64,000 nt of DNA from DASZIT01 sp963709665 (lineage in GTDB: Bacteria; Actinomycetota; Acidimicrobiia; Acidimicrobiales; RAAP-2): NCBI GenBank assembly GCA_963709665.1, contig CAVPWU010000009.1, positions 62,001 to 126,000 on the forward strand, given 5' to 3'. The position numbers and the translations under genes are program-made. Positions 17,526 to 26,358 of this stretch are shown here, one piece after another (the stretch's first letter is position 1; every line of letters begins with the position of its first letter). The notes beneath the pieces were generated by a model. It worked only from the letters and a program-made list of their open reading frames with translations. It was not told the origin of the DNA and did not search any database.

Positions 17526-20500
17526 CAGGAGGTGCGCTCCGGGGCGTCAGGGGCCTCCGGGGTGGCCGGGGCGAACCCGGGGGGCGGCGTGGGCGCCACC
17601 GGGGCGAACCCGGGGGGCGGCGTGGGCGTCACCTGGGCGAACCCGGGGGGAAGGGGTGGCGGCGTGGCGCCGGGGGGCGTGCCCACCGGGGCGAACCCGG
17701 GCGGCGGCGGTGGCGGCGTGGCGCCGGGGGGAGGCGTGGTGCCGGTGTAGCCGGGCGGCGGCGAGGCCGGGCCGGCGGAGGCGCCCACCCCGGCGCCCAC
17801 GGGCACCGGAGCCTGTCGGGGGGCGGGCTGCGCCACCGGAGCCGCCAACGGAAGGTCGGCGGCCGGGCTGCCGGCCAGGGGGCCGGAACGCTGGGTGGCC
17901 GATGCGTCGGTGCCGAGGTAGGCGGCCACCACCGCCGGGTCGTTCAGCACCTCGTCGGTGGCCCCCTCGGAGATCACCGTCCCCACGTGCATGCAGAGGA
18001 GGCGGTCGGCGATGGTCGACACCAGCGGCACGTCGTGCTCGATGACGATGAAGGCGGCACCCGTCTCGTCGCGCAGGCCGAGCAGCAGCTCGCCGAGGGC
18101 CTCGCTCTCGCGCTGGGCGATCCCGGCCGTCGGCTCGTCGAGCAGCAGCACCGACGGCCGGTGGGCCACCGCGCAGGCCAGCTCGAGCACCCGCCGGGTA
18201 CCGGTGGACAGCTCGGAGACGAACCGGTCCCGGAACCGGGTCAGGCCCATCTCCTCCATCAGCTCCTCCACCCGGTCGCTGACCGCCTCGTCGGAGGTCA
18301 CCACCGCCGGCAGGCCGAGGATCTCGGCCAGCGGGTCGTGCACCGGGGCCGACTGCTCGAGGGAGATGGCCAGGGCGTCCCGCACGGTCACCGACGGGAA
18401 CAGCCGGGCGTCCTGGAACACCCGCCCGAGTCCGTGCGACGCCCGCTGGGTCGGGGAGAGCTTGGTGATGTCGGCTCCGCCCATCCGCACGGTCCCCTCG
18501 TTGGGGAGGGTGAAGCCCGAGCAGACGTCGAAGAGGGTCGTCTTGCCGGCGCCGTTGGAGCCGATGATCCCGACGATCTCCCCCGGGGCCACCCGGAGGT
18601 TGACGTTCCGCAGCGCCTCGAGGCCGCCGAAGCGCTTGGACACGTTGACGACCTCGAACGCCGGGGTGCCCTCGGCGCCGGCCGGGAGGGCCCGGGGCGA
18701 GACGTCGGCCGTCCGCCGCTTGGCCCGGCGGGCGGCGTGCATGAACACCGACCGCAGCAGCTTGGGCTGCTGGGACAGGTCGGGGGTGGGACCGGAGAAC
18801 CGCACCCGGCCCCGCTCGATGAAGATGGCCCGGCTCGAGATGGCGGTGGCCACATTGACCGACTGCTCGACGATGACCACGGTGACCCCGCTGGCCGCCA
18901 GGGCCCGGATGACCTCGAGGAGCTGGGCGACCACCGAGGGGGCCAGACCCAGCGACAGCTCGTCGATCAGCAGCAGGCGGGGCCGGCAGAGGAGCGCCAG
19001 GGCGAGGGCCAGCATCTGCTGCTCACCACCGGACAGGAGTCCGGCCCGTTGGTCGAGCCGGTCGCGCAGGACCGGGAAGAGCGCCAGCACCCGCTCGTGG
19101 GCGGCGTCGGCGAACGCCGGGTCCTTGTGGTGGCGGCGGGCCGTCCAGGCGGCCATCCGGAGGTTCTCCCCCACCGTCAGCGACGGGAACACCCCGCGGC
19201 CACCCAGCACGGTGACCACACCGGCCTGGACCCGCTGGGCCGGGCTCAGACGGTCGATGCCGTTGCCGATGAAGGACACCCCTCCCTTCGAGGGCCGCAG
19301 CAGCCCGGCCACCGAGCGGAGCACGGTGGTCTTGCCGGCGCCGTTGGTCCCGAGGAGGGCCACCACCTCGCTCTGCCCGATCCCGATCTCCACGTCGTGG
19401 AGGACCATGGCGTTGCTGGTGTACCCGGCGTCGAGGCCGCGGAGCTCGATCAGCGCCGCCTTCCGGCCCGGGGGGCTGGCGTCGGGGGCGGCCCCCCCGG
19501 TGGCCACCTGCTCGCCGGCCAGCTCCTCCTGCTCCAGGGCCCCGATCCGCAGGGCGGCGGCATGGACGTGCTCGGTGGCGTCGTCGGCGGCGCCGGGCGC
19601 CGGCACCTGGTCGGTCACCTCGACGGGGACGAGCGCACCCGCCTTCAGGTTGTGCCGGAGCTCGAGCTTGGTCAGGGACCAGTCGCGGACCCGGTAGAGG
19701 AGACCGCCCAGGCCCTCGGGGAAGAAGAGCAGCAGGAGCAGCAGGCCGGCGCCGGTGGCCAGGAGCTGCCAGTTGGTGGGCAGGAAGTACTGGACCGACT
19801 GGACGTAGACGGCCCCGAGCACGGCGCCGGTGATGGAGCCGAGGCCACCGATGACCACCATCACGAAGACGGTGATGGAGAGGTCGGCGGGCAGGCCGCC
19901 CGAGGGCAGGCCCTGGAGCCCGACCACGTACAGGCTCCCGGCCACCCCGGCGATGGCGCCGGAGATGATGAAGGCCAGCAGCTTGGTCCGCAGGGGGCTG
20001 ATGCCGAAGGCGGCGGCCCCGTTCGGGTTGTCGCGGACGGCCACGATGTTCCGGCCGGTCCGGCCCCGGCGGAGGTTGCGGACCACCACGATGGCCACCA
20101 CCAGGAAGGCCAGGCACACGAAGTAGAAGGTCAGCTGGGAGGCGGTGTTGAATCGCCCGAAGAGGACGGGTCGGGGGACGAAGGTCGGGTTGATGGTGGG
20201 GAAGAAGATCGACGACAGCGCGTACGACGACACCGGCACCGCGAAGGCCAGGGTGGTCACCGCCAGGTAGAGGCCGGGGATCCGCAGGGCCGGGATGCCG
20301 ATGACGACCGCCACCACCGCCCCGACCAGGGCGGCAGCCAGGGTGGCCACCAGGAAGCTGACATGGAGGTGGACGATGAGGGCGCCGGCGGTGGCCGAGC
20401 CCACCCCCACGAAGGCGAACTGGCCCAGGCTGATCTGGCCGGCCCACCCGGTGAGCACCACGATGGAGACCCCGATCAGGGCGTAGATGGCCACGTTGGC

Positions 20501-21685
20501 CGCCAGCAGCTGCCGCGAGGCGTCGAAGGTGATGGGCACCAGGATCACCACGGCCGCCACCACCGCGTAGAGCACACCCCGGGCGACCTTGACTTCCTTG
20601 AGTTTGGTGAGGTGGTGCGGGATGTCCGCCACCTCCCGGATGTCGACCACCTCGCCGGTGTTCCCGTCCCCGGCGTCGCGGCGGCCCCGGACCAGCAGCA
20701 CGCCGATGATGATCACGATGAACTGGGCCACGTCCACGTAGGCGGACTGGAGGTGGATGGAGAACACCACCTCGTCGACCACGCCCAGGACCAGGGACCA
20801 GGCCACGGTCAGGGGGAACGACTCCATGCCGGCCAGCACGGCGGCGGCCAGCGGCAGCAGCAGTGCCTCGGGGGTGGAGACCTGTCCGAGGCTGAACCCG
20901 CCCACGTCCTTGGGAGCGGAGAGGATGGCCCCGATCCCCGACAGGCCGGCCGCCACCATCCAGGTGATGCGGCTGAGGTTCCGGACCGGGATCCCGAGCA
21001 GCACCGCCCGCTCCGGCGAGTCGGCGGCCCCCCGGATGGCCACGCCGTAGTCGGTGCGCTGGAAGAACCAGAACAGCGCCACCAGTACGGCGGCGATGAC
21101 GACCAGGGCGACGATGTCGTCGCCGTAGAAGGTGAAGGAGGAGAGGCTGAACTGGAAGGTGAACGGCGAGACCAGCGTGGTGGGGGCGCCGGCGTTCAGC
21201 GTGAAGAGGTTGGGCAGGCCGAGGGCGGCCGCCCCGATCAGCTGGTAGACGCCGATGGTGGCCACCGTCAGGATGAGTCGGGGGGCGGTGACGAACCGCT
21301 GGATGATGGCGAACTCCACCAGCCACCCGGTGGCCACCGCCACCACCAGCCCGATGGGCACCGCGAACCAGTAGGAGATGCCCACCGACGAGACCAGCAG
21401 CACGGCGGCGGTGGCGGCCAGGGCACCGATGATCTGCTGGGAGAAGTTGATGATGCGGGCGGACCGGTAGATCAGGACCAGTCCCATGGCCACCAGCGAG
21501 TTCAGCCCTCCGACGACCACCCCCTGCAGGATGACGCCCGCCCCGATCGGGTGGTAGGCGTTGACGATGAAGTACAGGACCACCACGGCGAGGACGCCGG
21601 CGACCCACAGGGCGCCCTTCCGCCGCGTCTCGGGCTCGAGCCCGGCCGTGAGCTCCGGTTCGATCCGCTCCTCGAGCACCGTCAT
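17525..21685 (-). CDS. Single-polypeptide LivH-LivM-LivF-LivG ABC uptake transporter
   Basis: 1386 residues holding a complete transporter. LivH-like permease at about 1-330 (IYRSARIINFSQQIIGALAA), LivM-like permease at about 350-690 (LTGWAGQISLGQFAFVGVG, RDNPNGAAAFGI), LivF-like ATPase at about 745-985 (Walker A GTNGAGKTT, signature LSGGEQQML, Walker B LLLIDELSLGLAP), LivG-like ATPase at about 1008-1265 (GSNGAGKTT, signature LSTGTRR, LLLDEPTAGI, IVIEHDV). A Pro/Gly-rich tail with GFAPV repeats ends the protein. These are normally four genes. The family imports branched-chain amino acids, amides, urea or aromatics. ATG overlaps the upstream binding-protein stop by 4 nt, and the stop overlaps the downstream start by 1 nt. 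Confidence 0.9.
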   Translation of the reverse strand: MTVLEERIEPELTAGLEPETRRKGALWVAGVLAVVVLYFIVNAYHPIGAGVILQGVVVGGLNSLVAMGLVLIYRSARIINFSQQIIGALAATAAVLLVSSVGISYWFAVPIGLVVAVATGWLVEFAIIQRFVTAPRLILTVATIGVYQLIGAAALGLPNLFTLNAGAPTTLVSPFTFQFSLSSFTFYGDDIVALVVIAAVLVALFWFFQRTDYGVAIRGAADSPERAVLLGIPVRNLSRITWMVAAGLSGIGAILSAPKDVGGFSLGQVSTPEALLLPLAAAVLAGMESFPLTVAWSLVLGVVDEVVFSIHLQSAYVDVAQFIVIIIGVLLVRGRRDAGDGNTGEVVDIREVADIPHHLTKLKEVKVARGVLYAVVAAVVILVPITFDASRQLLAANVAIYALIGVSIVVLTGWAGQISLGQFAFVGVGSATAGALIVHLHVSFLVATLAAALVGAVVAVVIGIPALRIPGLYLAVTTLAFAVPVSSYALSSIFFPTINPTFVPRPVLFGRFNTASQLTFYFVCLAFLVVAIVVVRNLRRGRTGRNIVAVRDNPNGAAAFGISPLRTKLLAFIISGAIAGVAGSLYVVGLQGLPSGGLPADLSITVFVMVVIGGLGSITGAVLGAVYVQSVQYFLPTNWQLLATGAGLLLLLLFFPEGLGGLLYRVRDWSLTKLELRHNLKAGALVPVEVTDQVPAPGAADDATEHVHAAALRIGALEQEELAGEQVATGGAAPDASPPGRKAALIELRGLDAGYTSNAMVLHDVEIGIGQSEVVALLGTNGAGKTTVLRSVAGLLRPSKGGVSFIGNGIDRLSPAQRVQAGVVTVLGGRGVFPSLTVGENLRMAAWTARRHHKDPAFADAAHERVLALFPVLRDRLDQRAGLLSGGEQQMLALALALLCRPRLLLIDELSLGLAPSVVAQLLEVIRALAASGVTVVIVEQSVNVATAISSRAIFIERGRVRFSGPTPDLSQQPKLLRSVFMHAARRAKRRTADVSPRALPAGAEGTPAFEVVNVSKRFGGLEALRNVNLRVAPGEIVGIIGSNGAGKTTLFDVCSGFTLPNEGTVRMGGADITKLSPTQRASHGLGRVFQDARLFPSVTVRDALAISLEQSAPVHDPLAEILGLPAVVTSDEAVSDRVEELMEEMGLTRFRDRFVSELSTGTRRVLELACAVAHRPSVLLLDEPTAGIAQRESEALGELLLGLRDETGAAFIVIEHDVPLVSTIADRLLCMHVGTVISEGATDEVLNDPAVVAAYLGTDASATQRSGPLAGSPAADLPLAAPVAQPAPRQAPVPVGAGVGASAGPASPPPGYTGTTPPPGATPPPPPPGFAPVGTPPGATPPPLPPGFAQVTPTPPPGFAPVAPTPPPGFAPATPEAPDAPERTS
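17563..17735 (-). repeat. Degenerate ~33-bp tandem repeats coding PPPGFAPV tail
   Basis: Four to five imperfect copies of a unit with core GGGGCGAACCCGGGGGG encode PPPGFAPV/PPGFAQV repeats in the cytoplasmic C-terminal tail of the fused transporter. Slippage-prone; tail length may vary between strains. Confidence 0.75.
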
Positions 21686-23436
21686 GCTGAATCCCGTGCC
21701 TTTCCTGTCCCATCGCCCGCTCCGAGCGCCTGGTTCGAGCTACTGCCCCCGCCGGACGAGCTGGGCACCGTGCCCAGCTGGCTGGGCACCTGCGGTGTCA
21801 CCTTGCAGGTGAGCTGGGTGGAGGTGGGGAGGAAGGAGGCGGTGTCGGTGAACGGGTAGACGTTCCCGCCGTTGCACATCTCCCAGGTGCCCTTCTTGCC
21901 GTCCGCCGCGCTGGTGGCGGTGTTGTCCCACTTCAGGACCCCGAAGTTCGACGCCACGTCGTAGGGGCCGTCCTGGCCGTTCCACCCGCCCAGCTCGCCG
22001 CCGGGCGACGACTGGGGGATGGCCTTCATGGCGGCCTGGAAGTTCTCCGGTGTCAGGTTGGGCCCGGCGTTCTGCAGGGCGGAGTAGAACATCATCATCG
22101 ACCCGTAGACCAGCTGGAAGTCGGGGACGATGGTGGCGTTGGGGTTGGTGTTGCCGAGGTTGAAGGCCTTGACCGCCTCGGCCACCGACGGGGCGGTGTC
22201 GGGCACCCCGCTGCCGATGATGTCCTGGCTCTGGTCGGTGGGGAGGAGGCGCATGGAGACCTCGTTGTCGGTGGCGTTCTCCGAGTAGACCGGCTGGAAG
22301 AACCACTCGGGGTAGTAGTGCTCGGCGGTGGCCCCCCCGAAGTAGAACTCGGTGGTGATGGGGTCGCAGGCCACGCAGACGACGGTGGTCACGCCGGCCT
22401 GCTTCATCTGGGACATGGCCGTCTCGGACTCCGTCTGGAGCTGGGCGTAGTTGAAGGTGATGGCGGCCTGGGCGGCCGGGGTCACCCCGTACTTCTCCAG
22501 GGCGGCCACCGCCTGCTGCTCGCAGGCGGCCTGGGTGGAGCTGTTCTCGTAGATGAGGCCGATCTTGCGGGTCTGGGTCTGCAGGCCGCCCTTGGCGAAC
22601 TGGGCGGGCAGCCCCTTCAGCTGCTGGCCGAACAGGGCCCCGATGGACTCCGCCGACTTGGTGCAGTTGGGCCCCGGGGTGTAGGCGTAGGGGGCGTTCT
22701 GGGCGTAGTACTGGGCGTCCTGCTGGTAGAGGCCGAAGGCGACCACCTTCTGGGCGGCCAGGTCCTGGGTGTAGACGAAGGTCGAGCTGGCCAGGGACAT
22801 GTCGGCGAAGGCGTGGAGGGTGGTGGCCACGGTCACGGCGTCGGCCTGGGCCTGGGGGCCGCCGGTGCCCGAGTCCTCGTTGATGAAGCTGCCCTGCCCG
22901 TTGAACGGGGTGAGGACCACGTGGCGGCCGTAGAGCTCGAAGTCCTTGTTGAACACGTTGATGTAGGCCTGCATGGTCTGGACGAACTCGTCGTTGGTGC
23001 CGATCACCGACTTCGGCTCCACCGCGTAGATCTCCTGCATGAGGGCGGCGGCGGCGTTGCGGTAGCTGAGGGTGATGGTGGTGCCGGTCACCCCCGAGGA
23101 GGTGGCCCCGCCGTTGTTGCCGCTCCACTTGGGCTGGCAGGCCGGGGCGTAGGCCGACCAGCTGATCTGGCGGACGTTGGGGCCGCAGCTCACCCCGCTG
23201 ACGGCGGTGCCCGAGCTGTAGGGGGCGGTCATGTGGGTCTGGCCGGGGAGGTAGGTGACCTGACTGGCCACCGGGGCGGCGCCGGTGGTGGCGGCGGTGT
23301 GCACCTCGGGGAGGAGGAGCAGGACCAGCGCCAGCACGGCCAGCGCCACCAGGGCCATGGCCCGGCGGCGGTGGACGCCGTCGCTGGCGCCGCGGCGGTA
23401 CCACGGCTCGACCGGCGGTGTCGCCCCGTTGCCCAT
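21682..23436 (-). CDS. Membrane-anchored substrate-binding protein of Liv-type ABC transporter (copy 3)
   Basis: 584 residues from ATG 23436 (the frame is open to an ATG at 23493). A short N-terminus (MGNGATPPVEPWYRRG), one hydrophobic helix (AMALVALAVLALVLLLLP), then a type I periplasmic-binding domain identical in protein sequence to that of the gene at 13053-15227. It lacks the 180-residue Pro-rich cytoplasmic region of copies 1 and 2. AAGGGGGAG lies 14 nt upstream of the chosen start, and an in-frame TTG lies between. First gene of the operon. Its C-terminal extension after PSSS (GGGSSSNQALGAGDG) overlaps the start of the fused transporter (ATGA). Confidence 0.85.
   Translation of the reverse strand: MGNGATPPVEPWYRRGASDGVHRRRAMALVALAVLALVLLLLPEVHTAATTGAAPVASQVTYLPGQTHMTAPYSSGTAVSGVSCGPNVRQISWSAYAPACQPKWSGNNGGATSSGVTGTTITLSYRNAAAALMQEIYAVEPKSVIGTNDEFVQTMQAYINVFNKDFELYGRHVVLTPFNGQGSFINEDSGTGGPQAQADAVTVATTLHAFADMSLASSTFVYTQDLAAQKVVAFGLYQQDAQYYAQNAPYAYTPGPNCTKSAESIGALFGQQLKGLPAQFAKGGLQTQTRKIGLIYENSSTQAACEQQAVAALEKYGVTPAAQAAITFNYAQLQTESETAMSQMKQAGVTTVVCVACDPITTEFYFGGATAEHYYPEWFFQPVYSENATDNEVSMRLLPTDQSQDIIGSGVPDTAPSVAEAVKAFNLGNTNPNATIVPDFQLVYGSMMMFYSALQNAGPNLTPENFQAAMKAIPQSSPGGELGGWNGQDGPYDVASNFGVLKWDNTATSAADGKKGTWEMCNGGNVYPFTDTASFLPTSTQLTCKVTPQVPSQLGTVPSSSGGGSSSNQALGAGDGTGKARDSA
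21755..23260 (-). repeat. 1506-bp near-identical direct repeat, copy B
   Basis: Partner of 13060-14565 in the same orientation, with about five single-base differences that appear silent. It lies in the first gene of the Liv-type operon, with the fused transporter and copy 2 between the two repeats. Recombination between the copies would delete 8.7 kb including the transporter. Confidence 0.9.
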
Positions 23437-23842
23437 TCCTACGCTCAAGACTCCCCCTTGCAGCGATGATCCCGGTGGTCCGGCCCATCGCAACCATCTG
23501 GCTTGCGATCCCCCGACCGATCCCCATCGCCCGTGAGGGCCACCTGGATGCCGGGAAAAACGTTAGTGCACCTCAATGGAGACTCCATGGACGGTCGGTC
23601 TCCCGAATCACCATCGGCAGATCCGTCGCGACGCTTTACCCTCGCGGCGCAATCCCTTTGCCCGCAGCGTGCAATCACGTCCCACGGCCCTCGGGCGCAC
23701 CCCCGCCGTGGCCAGCGAGTTCGGCTGGCCACCGCCCCCCCGAGCCCGGCCGGTGGGCACCGGCCCGGCCCGAACACCGGAGGAGACTACGGGAGCCCGC
23801 CCGGGGCCGGTCGGGGGGCGGCCGCCCCCCGGGGACGACGGA
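23437..23842. other. 406-bp intergenic region, promoter side of Liv-type operon
   Basis: No credible gene. The part 23555-23660 is less GC-rich than its surroundings and lies upstream of the operon start at 23436, so the promoter is expected here. A 13-bp palindrome is at 23576-23588. No consensus -35/-10 pair could be assigned. The left-hand part (23660-23842) is the 3' flank of the amidohydrolase gene. Confidence 0.5.
23576..23588. promoter_or_regulatory. Palindrome ATGGAG-A-CTCCAT, possible operator
   Basis: Perfect 13-bp inverted repeat about 140 bp upstream of the Liv-type operon start, in the least GC-rich part of the gap. Could be a regulator site. No regulator gene is adjacent. Confidence 0.3.
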
Positions 23843-24706
23843 TCAGCAGCGGTAGACCCGTTCGGCGGTTCCCCCGAAGAGCTCGGCCCGGGACACCTCG
23901 TCGAGCCCCGCCGTGACGGCGTCGAACACCCCGTACAGGTCGTCGAAGGTGCCGTACATCGAGTCGACGGGGAAGTTGCTGGCGAACATGCAGCGGTCGA
24001 CGCCGAAGGCACCGATGGCGTACTCGAGCCAGGGTGCGAACGCCGCCACGCTCATCGACTCCAGGGGCATGGCCAGGCCGGAGAGCTTGCAGGCCACGTG
24101 GTCGCCGAGATCGGCCAGGGCGTCGATGCCGTCCCGCCAGAGGGCCCACTCCTCCTCCGAACCCGACCGGGGCCAGCCGGTGTGCTCGACCACCACCGCC
24201 AGGCTGAAGTCGGCGAGCTGACCGGCGGCGGCCCGGAGTTGGTCGGGGTGGGCCATCAGCTCGAACACCAGGTCCCGCTCCTCGAGGACCCGGAGCACGC
24301 CGGGGGCGGGCAGGGGCCCCGGGTGCCGGCCCATGGGACGGACGCCGCGGAAGCGGGGGGCCGTCCCCTGCCGGTCGAGGAGCTCGATGGCCTCGGCCAC
24401 CGTCTCCGTCGGTGGGATCCCGCCGATGATCGCCTGGGGACCGCCCCGCCGGTCCGCCTCCCGGTCGAGCTCCACGGTCTCGTCGACGGAGTGGCGACCG
24501 GTGGCGGCGGCCACGTTCACGAACTTCTCCACGTTCCAGGCGGCCGCCTCCTCCCGGTAGGTGGCGACATCGAACGGGCGGTACATCCGCGAGGCATCGG
24601 CGTGCTCCGGGGCCTGGGGCTGGGCCAGGTACGGGTACCACTCGGTGCGGGCGGGATCCCAGAGGTGGACGTGGGCGTCCACCACCCGGGTGGGCCGACC
24701 GGTCAC
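23843..24706 (-). CDS. Amidohydrolase 2 family metal-dependent hydrolase
   Basis: 287 residues from GTG 24706, which overlaps the stop of the SDR gene by 4 nt (GTGA). TIM-barrel amidohydrolase with metal-binding DAHVHLWDP at residue about 10, central His in VVEHTGWP, and FASNFPVDSMYG near the C-terminus giving the late acidic residue. The family includes lactonases (LigI-like), 2-pyrone hydrolases and decarboxylases. As last gene after a Baeyer-Villiger monooxygenase and an SDR protein, hydrolysis of a lactone or related ring product is a reasonable inference. Confidence 0.85.
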   Translation of the reverse strand: MTGRPTRVVDAHVHLWDPARTEWYPYLAQPQAPEHADASRMYRPFDVATYREEAAAWNVEKFVNVAAATGRHSVDETVELDREADRRGGPQAIIGGIPPTETVAEAIELLDRQGTAPRFRGVRPMGRHPGPLPAPGVLRVLEERDLVFELMAHPDQLRAAAGQLADFSLAVVVEHTGWPRSGSEEEWALWRDGIDALADLGDHVACKLSGLAMPLESMSVAAFAPWLEYAIGAFGVDRCMFASNFPVDSMYGTFDDLYGVFDAVTAGLDEVSRAELFGGTAERVYRC

Positions 24707-26358
24707 CGGGCCGCCCCCGACGGAGGGTGGACCGACCCGGTGATCTCCCGGAGGGTCACATCGAGCCACCCGGGGACGGCGGGGCCGCCGTAGGTGACGC
24801 TCCCGATGGGCCGGGGGTGGCTGCGCAGGCCGATCCAGCCGTCGCCCACCACCAGCTCGGCACCGGCCAGGGCGGCGGCGTCCGGGTGGGCGAGCAGGTG
24901 GGCCACCAGCTCCCCGGCCGGCCGCCCGATGCGTGCCTCGGGGGCCTCGACACTCACCGCGAAGGCGGTGACCCGCCCGTCGGTGGCCTCCGACGCCGCC
25001 CGGGCGTGCTGGGCCGACGCCTGGGCCCGGCTGCGGCCCCCCGAGGTGACGGCGTCGGTGAGCGTCACCAGGCGGACCGGCCGCCCGGCGTCGGCGCTGA
25101 CGTCGGCGGCCGCCCGGGCCCACCCGGCATCGTCGTGGATCCGGTCGACGATGTCCCGGTGCTCGTCGAGGATCCCCTCCCATCCCCCCGCCCCGACGGT
25201 CCCCGGCCGGGTGCCCGCCGCCGCCACGACGACGGCGTCGATGGGTCCGTCGGCCCCGACCACGGCGCGGAGGGCGGCGGCGGCGTCATCGAAGCCGTGC
25301 GCCGGCCCGATCGGGTGGCACCGGATGGACCGGGCCTCGAGAGCGGCGACCACCGACGCCGCCACCCCGGGCCGGTCGGAGACCACGGCGCAGGTCCGCA
25401 CCGGGCCCGGGGCGGCCGGAGTCGGAGCGGGCTCATCGAAGATCGAGCCGAACCGGGGATTGCCACCCCCGGCACTGGCCTGGAGCCCCTCGGCCTTGGC
25501 GAAGGCGACCGGGAGGACCGCGTCGAGCACGGTCGGCAGGGAGTCCACCTGATCGGTCCGGACGGCTTCGATGAGGCGGGGCTCGTCGACCACCGCCACC
25601 TCGGACCCGCCGGCGAACAGGACCCGACCGCTGCACCACCCGAACGCCTCGTCGACCAGGTGGGCGCCGAACGGCCCGAGGTCCTCCGGCCCCGCCACCG
25701 TGAGGAACGAGATCCCGCCCCCGCCGGACTGGCCCGCCTGCCGGGCACGCTCGAGGGCCGACGCCATCATCCGGGTGGCGGCGATCGGCGACATGGCGTT
25801 GACGGTCACCCCCGGGGGTGTCTGGCGGCCCAGCTGCCAGGTCAGCCCGGCGACGGCCCGCTTGGCACAGCTGTAGGCGCCGGCGTCGGCCGCCCGCCAT
25901 CCGGAGCCCGAGGTCACGCCGAGGACGCTGCCGCGCCCGGCCGCCGCCATCAGCGGCAGGGCGGCACCCAGCACGTTGAGGTAGCCCTGGACGTGGACGG
26001 CCAGGACGGCCCGCCAGTCCCCTTCGGTGCCCCGTCCGAAGTAGGTCTGCCGGGTGATCCCGGCCACGTTGACCACGGCGTCGAGCCCACCGTGGTCGGC
26101 GGCCAGCCCGCCGAACAGGTCACGGACCGCCTCCCCGTCGGTCACCGACACCGAGGTGGCGCGGGCGGAGCCGCCGGCCGCCACGATGCGCCCGGCGGTG
26201 GTCTCCTCGGGCTCGGGGAGCCGTGCGGATCCATCCAGCGTCACCAACGGGTCGAGGGTCACCACGTGCCAACCCTGGCGACCGAGCTCCCCGGCGATCC
26301 CGGCGCCGATCCCTCCCCCGCCCCCGGTGACGACGGCCACCCGCTGCCGGGCGCTCAT
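24703..26358 (-). CDS. Tandem SDR protein (active N-terminal, degenerate C-terminal Rossmann domain)
   Basis: 551 residues from ATG 26358, overlapping the BVMO stop by 4 nt. The N-terminal SDR has TGGGGGIG (cofactor), NVAG, and the catalytic YSCAK (YxxxK), followed by NAMSPI. A linker with Pro/Ala (about residue 315) leads to a second Rossmann-like region (RTCAVVSDRPGVAASVVAAL... DAVVVAAAG) that has no YxxxK and so is probably non-catalytic. The first domain likely oxidises or reduces an alcohol or ketone in the same pathway as the monooxygenase. The fused second half is unusual. Confidence 0.8.
   Translation of the reverse strand: MSARQRVAVVTGGGGGIGAGIAGELGRQGWHVVTLDPLVTLDGSARLPEPEETTAGRIVAAGGSARATSVSVTDGEAVRDLFGGLAADHGGLDAVVNVAGITRQTYFGRGTEGDWRAVLAVHVQGYLNVLGAALPLMAAAGRGSVLGVTSGSGWRAADAGAYSCAKRAVAGLTWQLGRQTPPGVTVNAMSPIAATRMMASALERARQAGQSGGGGISFLTVAGPEDLGPFGAHLVDEAFGWCSGRVLFAGGSEVAVVDEPRLIEAVRTDQVDSLPTVLDAVLPVAFAKAEGLQASAGGGNPRFGSIFDEPAPTPAAPGPVRTCAVVSDRPGVAASVVAALEARSIRCHPIGPAHGFDDAAAALRAVVGADGPIDAVVVAAAGTRPGTVGAGGWEGILDEHRDIVDRIHDDAGWARAAADVSADAGRPVRLVTLTDAVTSGGRSRAQASAQHARAASEATDGRVTAFAVSVEAPEARIGRPAGELVAHLLAHPDAAALAGAELVVGDGWIGLRSHPRPIGSVTYGGPAVPGWLDVTLREITGSVHPPSGAAR

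Noticed and set aside
13623..21859. Two >1300-codon plus-strand open frames opposite the Liv-type locus
   Set aside because: Gly/His/Val-biased shadow frames; the minus strand carries the transporter and binding-protein motifs.
13060..23260. 1.5-kb repeat as a transposon or IS
   Set aside because: No terminal inverted repeats, target duplications or transposase; it is inside coding sequence in matching frame.
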